Assembly: GCA_913031305.1 (NCBI GenBank)
Contig: CAJWEF010000003.1
Coordinates: 1-39,951, forward strand
Length of the DNA stretch: 39,951 nucleotides
Direction: 5' to 3'
DNA from: an uncultured Acidiferrobacteraceae bacterium
Lineage (GTDB): Bacteria > Pseudomonadota > Gammaproteobacteria > Arenicellales > UBA868
The notes beneath the pieces are model-generated. The model was not told the origin of the DNA. It searched no databases and worked only from the letters and a program-made list of their open reading frames with translations. Shown here one piece after another: positions 25,496-34,310 of this stretch; within the stretch, counting starts at the first letter, position 1; each line of letters begins with the position of its first letter. Both the position numbers and the translations under genes were made by a program.

Positions 25496-25810
25496 TGGGT
25501 TGTTCTCCTTTGAGGTTGAAGGATGAGCGCGATCGTTCAAATCACACAGGGTATCAGGCTAGCGCACCTGGTTGGATGTAAGGATAGCAGTAGCCAATAG
25601 CCTGGTTCACACGCTCCACACGACGGGGCATGGTCAAACTGTTCGCACTTCGGCGCCCCTCAGGCGAACTTCGATGTGGCACAACTTGTCATTAGAGTCG
25701 ATCCAGAGTCACAATCATCGAAATCGCGACTCGGGTAACCGAGGTGAGGCATAGGTTCCCGGGTTGGATGTGACACACCAATCCAGGGGGCTGGGGAAGC
25801 GGAGACACAG
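25496..25810. other. 315-base divergent intergenic region
   Basis: This gap separates the minus-strand aldolase from the plus-strand amidase and must hold promoters for both. A 6-base inverted repeat (GTTCGC near 25639 and GCGAAC near 25662) with a 17-base loop is present but weak. I found no RNA gene, no remnant with recognisable homology and no convincing sigma-70 promoter. Confidence 0.5.
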
Positions 25811-27169
25811 ATGAGAGCACGCACCGCGCTGGAAGAGACCCAACGTTGTCTCGATAATATCGAGCGTTTCGATGGACAGGTAAACGCCTTCATTTCAGTG
25901 CTTTCAGAGACCGCGCTGGAAGAAGCGCGTGCAATAGATATGACCTCGCAACGCGGCGAAGGGCAGGGACTCCTGGCTGGTGTCCCGATCTCAGTCAAGG
26001 ATTGCATTGATGTGGCGGGAGTCAAATGCACCAACGGCAGCCGGTTTTTCCAGGATCATATGCCACACAGCGATGCGTTGGTTGTACAACGATTACGCGG
26101 CGCCGGGGCGGTGATTGTTGGTAAGACCAATCTGCATGAATTTGCCTATGGGTCGACGACCCAGAATCCCCACTACGGCCCGACCCGGAATCCGTGGAAT
26201 CTGGCGTGTATTCCCAGCGGTTCCAGTGGTGGTGCAGCCGCTGCACTGGCTGCCGAGATGTGTGTGGGCGCCGTTGGCTCGGACACCGGTGGCTCGGTGC
26301 GCACCCCGGCCGCGATCAACGGCGTTTGTGGGTTGCGGCCGTCGATGGGCGCGATTCCAATGACAGGCAGTTTTACCCGGATCTGTCCTGCAATCGATAC
26401 GGTCGGGCCACTTGGGCGCTCAGTGGACATTGTGGCCCGGATGTTTGCAGTCATGGCTGGCTACGATGACGAGGATCTCTATTCGGTTCGTCATACTTGG
26501 GATGATGTCCTCAGTCAGATGGCTGGCGACATCGTGGGTCTGCGCATCGGCATACCCCGTCGATTTTTTTTCGAGAATCTCGAACCGGAGATCGGTGAAG
26601 CGGTCGAACAGGCGGCAACGCAGTTGGCTGCGCTAGGGGCCGTGCTGACTGAGATCGAGCTGGACGGCGCCGAGAGTGCTCAACATAAAGTGATGCCGAT
26701 GGTCTGGGCTGACGCCTACGAGTACCACCGCGACCGCGCCGAGCATTCCCCGGAACTGTTCGGTCAGGATGTGTTGGATCGAATCCTGTTGGGCCGGGAT
26801 ATCTCGGGCAGGGACTACGCAACTGCGTTGCGGGCCCGGGAAGACTGGAACAGGATCATCGATCGGGCTTTGCAGGCAGTCGACGTGATCCTCACGCCGA
26901 CTACACCCCTGGCAGCGCCACTGATTACCTCGAGCGGTGATATGCTGGCGACTACCCACCACCTGACACGCTTTACTTACCTGTTTTCCTGGGCTGGCCT
27001 GCCCGGTTTGTCGGTCCCGTGTGGTTTTACCGCCAGCGGGTTACCCATCGGCATGTTGTTAAATGGTCGGCCCTATGACGAGGGCCTGCTGTTCAGGATG
27101 GGCTCGGCTTATCAGGCTGAGACCAACTGGCACCAGCGCCGGCCCGGATTGTTGTCCAAAGGGGCCTGA
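25811..27169 (+). CDS. amidase signature family hydrolase
   Basis: A 452-residue amidase-signature enzyme related to GatA, hydrolysing an amide bond. The Ser-cisSer-Lys triad is complete: Lys63 in PISVKDCIDV, Ser138 in PSGSSGGAAA, and Ser162 in GSDTGGSVRTPAA. NPWNLACIP and GLRPSMGAIP are typical. The start at 25811 is the first possible ATG after an in-frame stop. It leaves about 25-30 residues less than usual before the N-terminal helix, so the N-terminus may be trimmed. It is the only amide hydrolase in the window and precedes the IlvD-type gene by 179 bases. It could release an acid or amine used by the neighbouring pathway; specificity unknown. Confidence 0.92.
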   Translation: MRARTALEETQRCLDNIERFDGQVNAFISVLSETALEEARAIDMTSQRGEGQGLLAGVPISVKDCIDVAGVKCTNGSRFFQDHMPHSDALVVQRLRGAGAVIVGKTNLHEFAYGSTTQNPHYGPTRNPWNLACIPSGSSGGAAAALAAEMCVGAVGSDTGGSVRTPAAINGVCGLRPSMGAIPMTGSFTRICPAIDTVGPLGRSVDIVARMFAVMAGYDDEDLYSVRHTWDDVLSQMAGDIVGLRIGIPRRFFFENLEPEIGEAVEQAATQLAALGAVLTEIELDGAESAQHKVMPMVWADAYEYHRDRAEHSPELFGQDVLDRILLGRDISGRDYATALRAREDWNRIIDRALQAVDVILTPTTPLAAPLITSSGDMLATTHHLTRFTYLFSWAGLPGLSVPCGFTASGLPIGMLLNGRPYDEGLLFRMGSAYQAETNWHQRRPGLLSKGA

Positions 27170-27173
27170 TCAG

Positions 27174-27189
27174 CGGTTCACTCGAACCG
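27174..27189. other. short hairpin after the amidase gene
   Basis: CGGTTC-ACTC-GAACCG forms a 6-base-pair stem with a 4-base loop five bases after the amidase stop. No run of T follows, so it is not a classical intrinsic terminator; it may shape or stabilise the 3' end. Confidence 0.35.
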
Positions 27190-27348
27190 AACTAAAGGCG
27201 CCAAGAACAGGGCAGGAAAGTTGATCTTACTACTGGCACCGGACTGATAGCGGCCTGCGGGGGATACGCGTTATTCTAGCGTGTCTGGAATTACAGATTG
27301 TTGAACTGACGGTTAACGAAACAGGCTCAAAATGGAGAAACCCCACCG

Positions 27349-29076
27349 ATGAAAGCAAGCAAACGCCGCCGCAGTGCCGAATGGTTTGGCAAGGCCGACA
27401 AGGATGGATTCAATCATCGCAGTTGGATGAAGAACCAGGGGATCCCCGATGACCAGTTCGATGGCCGGCCCGTAATCGGCATCTGCAACACCTGGTCGGA
27501 ACTGACTCCTTGTAACGCACATTTTCGAGAATTGGCCGAGCGGGTGAAGCGGGGGGTTTTGGAGGCGGGCGGGTTTCCGCTTGAGTTTCCAGTAACCTCG
27601 ACTGGCGAAACTTTGATGCGGCCGACCGCAATGTTGTTCCGGAATCTGGTCAGCATGGATGTCGAAGAATCGATCCGAGCCAATCCGATCGATGGGGTGG
27701 TACTCCTGGTGGGTTGTGACAAGACGACACCAGCTCTTCTTATGGGTGCTGCGAGTTGCGATATTCCCACATTGGCTTTGTCGGGCGGTCCGATGTTAAA
27801 CGGTGTCTACCGCGGTGAACGGATTGGTTCCGGTACCCACGTCTGGAAATTCGACGCCATGGTCAAAGCGGGTGAGATCACGCTCGAGGACTTTCTCGGA
27901 GCCGAGGCGTGCAATGCCCGTTCGCCTGGGCATTGTATGACGATGGGTACGGCGTCGACGATGGCGAGCATGGTTGAAGCATTGGGCATCGGGTTGCCAA
28001 CCAACGCAGCCATTCCTGCTGCAGATTCAAGGCGTAAGACCCTGGCCCAGATCGCTGGTCGGCGGATGGTAGAGATGGTTGAGGGCGATTTGAAAATGTC
28101 AAAAATATTGACCCGGCAAGCATTTGAAAACGCGATTCGTGTCAACGCGGCAATCGGTGGTTCTACAAACGCAGTGATTCATCTTATGGCCATCGCTGGG
28201 CGAATGGGTATAGACCTGTCACTGGAGGATTGGGATTCGCTTGGGCGAGACATCCCCTGCCTGGTCAATTTAATGCCATCAGGTGAGTACCTCATGGAGG
28301 ACTTCTATTATGCCGGCGGACTTCCCGTGGTCCTTAAGGAACTTGGTGCCCACGGTTGCCTGCACAAGGATGCGTTGACCGTCAATGGCGAAACCATCTG
28401 GAACAATGTGCACGGTGCCGAGTGTTATGACCGCAAAGTCATTTTTCCGTTTAAGGATCCGTTCAAGCCTATAGGCGGTATCGCGGTTCTGCGGGGCAAC
28501 CTGGCACCCGGTGGATCGGTAATCAAGCCGTCCGCGGCATCTCCGGAACTGATGCAGCACCGTGGAAGAGCCGTGGTATTCGAGACCATAGAAGACTATA
28601 AGGCTCGCATTGATGATCCCGATCTGGATATCGATGAGACCTGCGTGATGGTGCTCAAAAATTGCGGGCCCAAGGGATATCCGGGCATGGCGGAGGTGGG
28701 CAACATGGCTTTACCGACCAAGGTACTGAAAAAGGGTATTACCGATATGGTGCGTATCTCTGATGCTCGCATGAGTGGTACAGCCTATGGCACGGTGGTA
28801 CTTCACGTTGCTCCGGAAGCTGCTGCAGGAGGACCTTTGTCACTGATTGAAAACGGGGACATCATTGAAATCGATGTGACCAAGCGCTCCATTCATGTCG
28901 ATATTTCGGCAGAAGAATTGGAGGCTCGAAAAGCTCACTGGGTACAACCAGACGCGGGACCGGAAAGAGGCTATGTTCACCTGTATGTTAAGCACGTCAA
29001 TCAGGCTGATACGGGCTGCGATTTAGACTTCCTGGTTGGCAAGAGCGGTGCAGCAGTGCCCCGGGAGAGTCACTAG
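27349..29076 (+). CDS. IlvD/Edd family dehydratase, L-arabinonate dehydratase-like
   Basis: A 575-residue IlvD/Edd-family dehydratase. The three expected iron-sulfur ligands are Cys55 (ELTPCNAH), Cys123 (LLVGCDKTTPA) and Cys196 (RSPGHCMTMG). Their spacing of 68 and 73 matches Cys59/Cys127/Cys200 reported for the [2Fe-2S] Rhizobium L-arabinonate dehydratase. MGAASCDIPTLALSGGPMLNG, NAAIGGSTNAVIHLMAIAGR and ISDARMSGTAYGTVVLHVAPEAAAGGPL also fit. It would dehydrate a pentonate or hexonate to a 2-keto-3-deoxy acid. A Shine-Dalgarno (AAATGGAGAAACCC) precedes it. It is probably a sugar-acid dehydratase and not the biosynthetic dihydroxyacid dehydratase; the substrate is inferred by family only. Confidence 0.9.
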   Translation: MKASKRRRSAEWFGKADKDGFNHRSWMKNQGIPDDQFDGRPVIGICNTWSELTPCNAHFRELAERVKRGVLEAGGFPLEFPVTSTGETLMRPTAMLFRNLVSMDVEESIRANPIDGVVLLVGCDKTTPALLMGAASCDIPTLALSGGPMLNGVYRGERIGSGTHVWKFDAMVKAGEITLEDFLGAEACNARSPGHCMTMGTASTMASMVEALGIGLPTNAAIPAADSRRKTLAQIAGRRMVEMVEGDLKMSKILTRQAFENAIRVNAAIGGSTNAVIHLMAIAGRMGIDLSLEDWDSLGRDIPCLVNLMPSGEYLMEDFYYAGGLPVVLKELGAHGCLHKDALTVNGETIWNNVHGAECYDRKVIFPFKDPFKPIGGIAVLRGNLAPGGSVIKPSAASPELMQHRGRAVVFETIEDYKARIDDPDLDIDETCVMVLKNCGPKGYPGMAEVGNMALPTKVLKKGITDMVRISDARMSGTAYGTVVLHVAPEAAAGGPLSLIENGDIIEIDVTKRSIHVDISAEELEARKAHWVQPDAGPERGYVHLYVKHVNQADTGCDLDFLVGKSGAAVPRESH

Positions 29077-29091
29077 ATACTGATTGGCAAT

Positions 29092-29286
29092 CTAGAACTG
29101 ATGCACCGGTCGAGTTGGACGCGCAGGGTTACGCACCCAACTGATCATCTGATGCTCAGGGCCGCAGGCCAAATCGATTAGCAACCGGATCAAAAAGCCG
29201 ATGGTGTTATACCAGCCGTAGTTCAGATCGTGGCCTGGGCTGGCCACAGGTCGACTTGATGCAGCGGTGCTGCTAATGGCTGACAG
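29092..29286 (-). pseudogene. possible coding remnant, unrecognised
   Basis: Just downstream of the enolase-superfamily gene the minus strand is open for 64 codons with a protein-like run (PGHDLNYGWYNTIGFLIRLL, then a stretch ending PVHQF) before TAG. There is no ATG at its front; a GTG would give 51 residues. Codon choice looks coding. It could be the C-terminal end of a gene whose front was lost, or a tiny protein. I do not recognise the family. Confidence 0.3.
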
Positions 29287-30439
29287 TCAGGCGTTGGAGT
29301 ACAGCCTCATCAATTTCGACACCGAGGCCCGGCCCAGCCGGCACCGCCAGGTATCCGTTCTCTAGACGAAATGGCTGCTGCAGCAGGTCATCTCGAATGG
29401 GATTGGGTGTGCGATCGAATTCGATCATGGGCTCGTTTTGCAGAGCAATCGGATATGCCGTGTGTGGACAAGGCGGGGCTGTGGCAATGGCTTGCAATGC
29501 GGCAGCGACCGCAATACCTGAGCCCCAGACATGCGGCAGAACCGGCTTGCTGAATGTGCTTGCCAGGGCAGAAATCTTCTGCCACTCGGTGAATCCACCC
29601 GCACAACAAAGGTCCAACTGCACAATATCTACGCAATCCTCGATCAGGTCGCGAAAACCGTATCGCGTAAATTCGCACTCGCCGCCTGCAATCGGGATGT
29701 CGAGCGAGCGGCGCACTTGTTGGTACCCGGCATGGTCTTCCGGCGTTACCGGCTCCTCGAACCACAGAATCTCGTTGCTCTGGACTCGCCGACCCATTCG
29801 CGTTGCAGAAGTGGCGTTGTAGGCGTGATTGGCATCGATCATTAATGGGAAATCTGGGCCAAAGATCTCGCGAACCAGATCGACTCGCTGCCCATCGATC
29901 TCAATCGGCAACAGCCCGATTTTTATCTTAACTGCGCGCAGGCCCGATTCTTTCAGTTGTTGGGCTTCGCTCTCCAGGGCCACCAGCATTTTTGGCGTGT
30001 CAGCAAAGAAATCCGGGTAGTAACATCCAGTACCGTAAGCCTTGACCTGATTACGGAATGCCCCGCCCAGCAGGGCATGCACGGGTCGGCAAAGAGACTT
30101 GCCCATGATGTCCCACAAGGCAATGTCTATAGCACTGAGCGCCTCAATGTAAGTGCCTTTTTGTCCAAAATCTCGGCTGAAGGCATAAAGCTCTTCAAAT
30201 GTCCGGTTGGGCGTATCGGCAGGAGTATTGATAAGCCTCGGGGCCAGAACATCATTGATGCAGCACGCAACAGGTTCAGGAGGACCATACTGGCCACCCT
30301 CTCCCCATCCCACGATTCCGTCGTCGGTGCAAATACGAACCAGCAGGCTATTGCGGTCTGTGAACCGGGCCTGGGAAGAGTAGAACGGTTGATCAAGCGG
30401 GCTTCGCAGAATATAAGTTTGAATTGTTTTAATCTTCAA
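29273..30439 (-). CDS. enolase superfamily (mandelate racemase group) sugar-acid dehydratase/cycloisomerase
   Basis: A 388-residue mandelate-racemase-group enzyme with complete active site: Lys171 and Lys173 (KIKIG), metal ligands Asp202 (DANHAYN), Glu229 (FEEP) and Glu254 (GGE), Asp276 in the DIVQLD strand, and His303 in LPHVWGSG. The N-terminal capping domain starts MKIKTIQTYILRSPL. The start codon is TTG at 30439, supported by GGGAG nine bases upstream and by family-like N-terminal sequence. Such Lys-x-Lys plus His/Asp members dehydrate, epimerise or cycloisomerise acid sugars and lactones. It follows the NAD epimerase gene by 41 bases, suggesting oxidation of a sugar or uronate and then dehydration/isomerisation in one operon. 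Confidence 0.92.
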   Translation of the reverse strand: MKIKTIQTYILRSPLDQPFYSSQARFTDRNSLLVRICTDDGIVGWGEGGQYGPPEPVACCINDVLAPRLINTPADTPNRTFEELYAFSRDFGQKGTYIEALSAIDIALWDIMGKSLCRPVHALLGGAFRNQVKAYGTGCYYPDFFADTPKMLVALESEAQQLKESGLRAVKIKIGLLPIEIDGQRVDLVREIFGPDFPLMIDANHAYNATSATRMGRRVQSNEILWFEEPVTPEDHAGYQQVRRSLDIPIAGGECEFTRYGFRDLIEDCVDIVQLDLCCAGGFTEWQKISALASTFSKPVLPHVWGSGIAVAAALQAIATAPPCPHTAYPIALQNEPMIEFDRTPNPIRDDLLQQPFRLENGYLAVPAGPGLGVEIDEAVLQRLTVSH

Positions 30440-30480
30440 GAAAGAACTCCCAGCGGTGTATTGTGCCGACTCCTTAGGAT

Positions 30481-31446
30481 TTAACTGTTTTTTGGGAGTA
30501 ACCCATTGGCGATCGCATTTTCGAAATGGGCCATGGTTTTTGCGACACCTTCTTCGAGTGGCGTGTAAGGGATCTCCCCGAGCAAGGCATGTAATTCGGC
30601 GTCGGTCGCGCCATGTGGAAACGGCAATGCGGTTTCTTCGTGAGTGATTTGTGCTGTGGGCAGCACCGACTTAATTGCGGCAACCACTTCACTCATCTGC
30701 GCCACAGAGCCCGCTAAGTTGAATACGTCGGCACCTTGCTTTGGCGTTCTGGCTGCCTGTATAAATATTTTCGCCACATCATCAACGTATTGAAATCCAT
30801 TGTAACCACCAAAGCTGATGCGGTAATTCTCATTTCGCACTGCCGCGAGCATCGCCTGGGTGGGGGTGGATGTCACACCTTGGTCACGCCCTGGCCCGTA
30901 GACGGTATAAGGGCGAAGGCCAATGCTGGCGATCTGGTTATCCTGCCAGTAGACCGTTGCGGTACCCTCGTTGGCTTGCTTGTAGACGCCATAATGTGTT
31001 TGTGGATGCAGTACCGCATCATGTTGCAAGAGTTCAGTTGAATAAAATTCACTGCTACCAAAGACCGCTATGCTGCTGGCATAGACCAACTGGCCGATAC
31101 CGGCTTCCTTGGCGGCTTCGAACAGATTTGCGGTGCCCACGACATTGACTGCAGCACCGAGCGGTGGGTCTGCCCTGCAAAAAGGAACCTGAAGGGCGCC
31201 CAGGTGAATGATATGGGTCGCACCGGATTGGGTTACTGATCGTTTGACGGTATCGGTATCAGTAACATCTCCTTTTATAAAATTTACAGCGTCGAGCTCT
31301 TGTTGGGTCATGATCAACTCGAGTCGGTGCCGATTCGAACTGAGGTCAAACACAGTAACATGGGTGTTTGATTGCACCAGGTTCCGAACGACCCAAGCGC
31401 CAATACAACCCATGGCGCCCGTGACAAAAAAGTGTTCATTACTCAT
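30481..31446 (-). CDS. NAD-dependent epimerase/dehydratase family protein (extended SDR)
   Basis: A 321-residue extended SDR. The Rossmann motif FVTGAMGCIGAWVV is at residues 7-20, VTVFDLS follows strand 2, and the catalytic Tyr-x-x-x-Lys is YGVYK with SSIAVFG before it. YTVYGPGRDQG, FQYVDDVAKIF and DVFNLAGSV are standard for the group. GAGGAATTCCG before ATG 31446 is a good ribosome site. Family members epimerise nucleotide sugars or, in catabolic operons, oxidise sugars or uronates. Its place upstream of an acid-sugar enolase-superfamily gene favours a catabolic dehydrogenase, but this is inference. Confidence 0.92.
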   Translation of the reverse strand: MSNEHFFVTGAMGCIGAWVVRNLVQSNTHVTVFDLSSNRHRLELIMTQQELDAVNFIKGDVTDTDTVKRSVTQSGATHIIHLGALQVPFCRADPPLGAAVNVVGTANLFEAAKEAGIGQLVYASSIAVFGSSEFYSTELLQHDAVLHPQTHYGVYKQANEGTATVYWQDNQIASIGLRPYTVYGPGRDQGVTSTPTQAMLAAVRNENYRISFGGYNGFQYVDDVAKIFIQAARTPKQGADVFNLAGSVAQMSEVVAAIKSVLPTAQITHEETALPFPHGATDAELHALLGEIPYTPLEEGVAKTMAHFENAIANGLLPKNS

Positions 31447-31534
31447 CGGAATTCCTCGTTAGTTATCGGTTCGGTACGCAGTGGGTTTGTATAGCGTTGG
31501 CAATATTCCAATGGGAGATACTCCCTGTTTACGA

Positions 31535-31552
31535 CGTCGGTTGCAACCGACG
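31535..31552. promoter_or_regulatory. perfect 18-base palindrome, candidate operator
   Basis: CGTCGGTTGCAACCGACG is a perfect 18-base palindrome with a TTGCAA centre, in the 349-base gap between divergent genes (epimerase minus, MFS plus). Its position upstream of a good sigma-70 promoter suits a dimeric regulator of the LacI or GntR type. No T-run follows, so it is not a terminator. Confidence 0.6.
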
Positions 31553-31594
31553 CCGGCGGAAAAATTAAAAGCAGGTGTCATCTAGCCCAAATTC

Positions 31595-31623
31595 CTGACA
31601 ATTGTGTATCGAGAATGTATAGT
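31595..31623 (+). promoter_or_regulatory. predicted sigma-70 promoter for the MFS gene
   Basis: CTGACA (31595-31600) and TATAGT (31618-31623) each match five of six consensus bases and are separated by exactly 17 bases. Transcription would begin near 31630, giving a leader of about 165 bases before the MFS start. Confidence 0.55.
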
Positions 31624-31640
31624 GCGACTCTGCCAGTATC

Positions 31641-31673
31641 GCTCAGCGGCAAAGGTTTACCCACCGCTGGAGC
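31641..31673 (+). other. hairpin at the start of the MFS leader
   Basis: GCTCAGCGG (31641-31649) pairs with CCGCTGGAGC (31664-31673), leaving one bulged base and a 14-base loop. It lies just inside the predicted transcript start of the MFS gene. The remaining leader to 31795 holds nothing else I recognise beyond a four-codon frame. Confidence 0.45.
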
Positions 31674-31795
31674 CGCGTTGTTCTAACCGGCAACAGATTG
31701 TCTGTCGACGATGTCTTTCGTCTAAGCGATCTGGCTCAATCCACCCGTTTTGAGTTGGCGATTACAAACTCGGTTTTCCTGGTATCTGTCGGGAG

Positions 31796-33133
31796 ATGCG
31801 GTTTGTGGCAACCCACGAGTCAGGCAATAGTGAGAATGCAAGAGTGAGTCATCGATCGAACTGGTTTTATGGTTGGACCGTTGTCGCGGTTTGCACGGTG
31901 ACCATGACGCTGGGTTATGGTGTGCGCCATTCCTTTGCAGTTTTCTTCACGCCGATACTTGACCAGTTTGGGTGGAGTCGAGGCAGTACCGCAATAATGT
32001 TGTCCATTCACCTGTTGGTCTATGGCAGTGTTGCGCCATTTACGGGGGCGCTGAGCGATCGTTGGCGGCCCAAGCGAATGATTTTACTCGGCGCCGGCAT
32101 CACCGCCTTAGCAACCGCAGCTTGTGGTTTTGCCTCCGAGTTGTGGCACTTCTACATTATCTTTGGCGTTGTCACACCCATTGGCCTGGCGCTTATCGGG
32201 GCTCCCGTAATCAATCCGACGATTACCAACTGGTTCTACAAGTTCCGGGGGATAGCCTTTAGTTTGGCGCAGATGGGTGGCGGACTCAGTTTTCTCTTCG
32301 CCATTTATGCAGAAACCATGATCGCGGCTTTCGGCTGGAGGAGGGCCTATTTTGTACTGGGCCTGACCTTGTTGGTGATATTGGTGCCGTTGTTTCTTCG
32401 TTTCTATGTATACCATCCCAGAGAAAAGAATTTGGAGCCGCTGGGCAGCAAGGACGGAAATTTGGAAAAAGAAGATGTCGCGACCGGAGAAATGGACCAA
32501 GGCGGCTGGACCCTAAAACAGGCAAGTCGCACTTATCAGCTGTGGCTGCTGGTTCTGTCACAGACGTTGTTCTGGGGTGTGGGTTGCTACATGTTGCTTG
32601 CACATCAGGTTAAGTTTGCTCAAGACATGGGCTACAGCGCCGGTTTTGCAGCAGCGACTTTTGGCCTTTTCGGTATTTCAATGGTGATTGGACAATTGAG
32701 CGCGTCGATTTCTGACAAGATTGGAAGGGAGACAGTATTGGTTTCGGGTTGCGCCCTTGCTATTGGATCGGTGTTTGTCTTGACCTTGGTGAAGGATGCT
32801 TCGCAACCTTGGATGTTATACACGTACGCAATAGGATTTGGATTGGGGGCCGGTCTTCAGGCGCCCACGGTTTTTGTGGGTGCATCGGATATTTTTTCCG
32901 GCCGCCACTTTGGTGCAATCAATGGGTTGATCCTCGGTGGCATGGGGGTCGGTGGCGCAGCCGGCCCGTGGATCGGCGGATACATTCATGATCTTTTTGG
33001 CAGTTACCGATATGCCTTTGGCCTGTCTATGTTGTGTTTTGCACTATCGGCAACTGCTTTCGTGATCGCCGCGCCAAGACGCACACTGCCACCGCCGCCG
33101 GGTTATCTCAGTGTGGCGCCGGCAAAAGAATAA
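31796..33133 (+). CDS. MFS transporter, monocarboxylate/oxalate-formate type (copy 2)
   Basis: A 445-residue twelve-helix MFS carrier of the same broad branch as the one at 100-1398, with NWFYGWTVVAVCTVTM before helix 1, GALSDRWRPKRMI after helix 2 and a soluble central loop of charged residues (LEPLGSKDGNLEKEDVATGE). GGMGVGGAAGPWIGGYIHDLFGSYRYAF is the usual helix-11 region. It probably imports an organic acid. It has its own predicted promoter and palindromic operator, diverges from the epimerase/enolase pair, and converges on the FAH-family gene with a 21-base gap. It likely serves the sugar-acid genes around it. Confidence 0.92.
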   Translation: MRFVATHESGNSENARVSHRSNWFYGWTVVAVCTVTMTLGYGVRHSFAVFFTPILDQFGWSRGSTAIMLSIHLLVYGSVAPFTGALSDRWRPKRMILLGAGITALATAACGFASELWHFYIIFGVVTPIGLALIGAPVINPTITNWFYKFRGIAFSLAQMGGGLSFLFAIYAETMIAAFGWRRAYFVLGLTLLVILVPLFLRFYVYHPREKNLEPLGSKDGNLEKEDVATGEMDQGGWTLKQASRTYQLWLLVLSQTLFWGVGCYMLLAHQVKFAQDMGYSAGFAAATFGLFGISMVIGQLSASISDKIGRETVLVSGCALAIGSVFVLTLVKDASQPWMLYTYAIGFGLGAGLQAPTVFVGASDIFSGRHFGAINGLILGGMGVGGAAGPWIGGYIHDLFGSYRYAFGLSMLCFALSATAFVIAAPRRTLPPPPGYLSVAPAKE

Positions 33134-33154
33134 AAGGGCTGTTGTGGCTAAGAT

Positions 33155-34000
33155 CTAGGCGCTGTCTACCACTTGCTGCTGTTGCAGACCGAGACCCTCG
33201 ACACTGAGTCTGACGACATCTCCAGATTGCAGATAAACAGGCGGATTCATGCCGTGACCGACGCCGGGTGGCGTACCAGTGGCTATGATATCTCCCGCTT
33301 GCAGGCTCATGCACTGACTAAGGTAGGAAACAATCTGACTTACTGGAAAGATCATCGTGCGGGTATTGCCATCCTGATGGCGCTTATCATTAACTTCTAA
33401 CCACATATCCAGATTTTGCGGGTCAGGAACTTCGTCGCGTGTGACCAGCCAAGGTCCGATCGGACCATAGGTATCACCTGATTTCCCTTTAATCCATTGG
33501 CCGCCTTGTTCCAGTTGCCATTGCCGTTCAGAGACGTCATTGACTACACAATACCCGGCCACATGATCGAGTGCGTTCTCCTGGGACACATATTTGGTGT
33601 GCGCCCCAATAACGATGCCGAGTTCTACTTCCCAGTCGGTTTTGACCGATCCACGAATTAATTCGATGTTGTCGTTAGGCCCCGAGATAGCACTGGTGGT
33701 TTTCATAAACACGATCGGTTCGGTTGGAATAGGCATTCCAGATTCCTTGGCGTGATCGGTGTAATTAAGGCCAATACAGACAAATTTACCGATTTGACCG
33801 ACACAGGGTCCGAGACGGGGACTGCCTTCAACGCGGGGCAGACTGTTTGGGTCTATCGATGCAATCCGCTCCAGTTCACCCGCTTCGACGGTCGCAGGCG
33901 AAATGTCGCCTACTATGGATGATAAATCTCGAATGTTGCCTTGCTCATCGAGCATGCCAGGTTTCTCAGCACCGACTTCTCCATATCGCACTAATTTCAT
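33155..34000 (-). CDS. fumarylacetoacetate hydrolase family protein, 2,4-diketo-3-deoxy-L-fuconate hydrolase-like
   Basis: A 281-residue FAH-family hydrolase. The metal-binding acids are Glu124 and Glu126 (KTDWEVELG) and Asp155 (VVNDVSER). KFVCIGLNYTDHAKESGMP, EPIVFMKTTSAISGPND, GGQWIKGKSGDTYGPIGPWLVT and IIATGTPPGVGHG closely follow the subgroup containing the 2,4-diketo-3-deoxy-L-fuconate/rhamnonate hydrolases, which yield pyruvate and L-lactate. The start has GAGGGAG upstream. A divergent SDR at 34311 could supply the preceding step (oxidation of 2-keto-3-deoxy acid), making a two-step module. The subgroup also contains enzymes annotated as ureidoglycolate lyase, so the substrate remains inferred. 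Confidence 0.88.
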   Translation of the reverse strand: MKLVRYGEVGAEKPGMLDEQGNIRDLSSIVGDISPATVEAGELERIASIDPNSLPRVEGSPRLGPCVGQIGKFVCIGLNYTDHAKESGMPIPTEPIVFMKTTSAISGPNDNIELIRGSVKTDWEVELGIVIGAHTKYVSQENALDHVAGYCVVNDVSERQWQLEQGGQWIKGKSGDTYGPIGPWLVTRDEVPDPQNLDMWLEVNDKRHQDGNTRTMIFPVSQIVSYLSQCMSLQAGDIIATGTPPGVGHGMNPPVYLQSGDVVRLSVEGLGLQQQQVVDSA

Positions 34001-34310
34001 AATGGCTCCCTCGCCGTTTATTTAGATGAAAACCCAGTGGTGGCCCCTTAAAAAAATTCGCGGTAACAATGAGTTCCACACACCGGTGCTATTGTATGCA
34101 ATCGCGTCGCCAGCGGCGACTCCAACCGGCTAGGTTGGTTGGTAACGCACAAGAGTTTCGATTGGCCGTGCAACTGGTGTAGCGTAGAATGCCGATGGAC
34201 AGGAAATCTGGATTGTGGGTGCTCCAAAAAAGTTGTATTCCAAGGTGCTGCTGGCACTTGGCTGCACGAGGCCGCAATCTTCAATTAATACAGGATAAGA
34301 GCATAAGAAA
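34001..34310. other. 310-base divergent intergenic region
   Basis: This spacer lies between the FAH gene (minus) and an SDR gene (plus) and should hold both promoters. It contains the inverted repeat CCAACC-GGCTA-GGTTGG at 34122-34138, a possible operator. I see no gene, RNA or clear -35/-10 pair. Confidence 0.5.
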
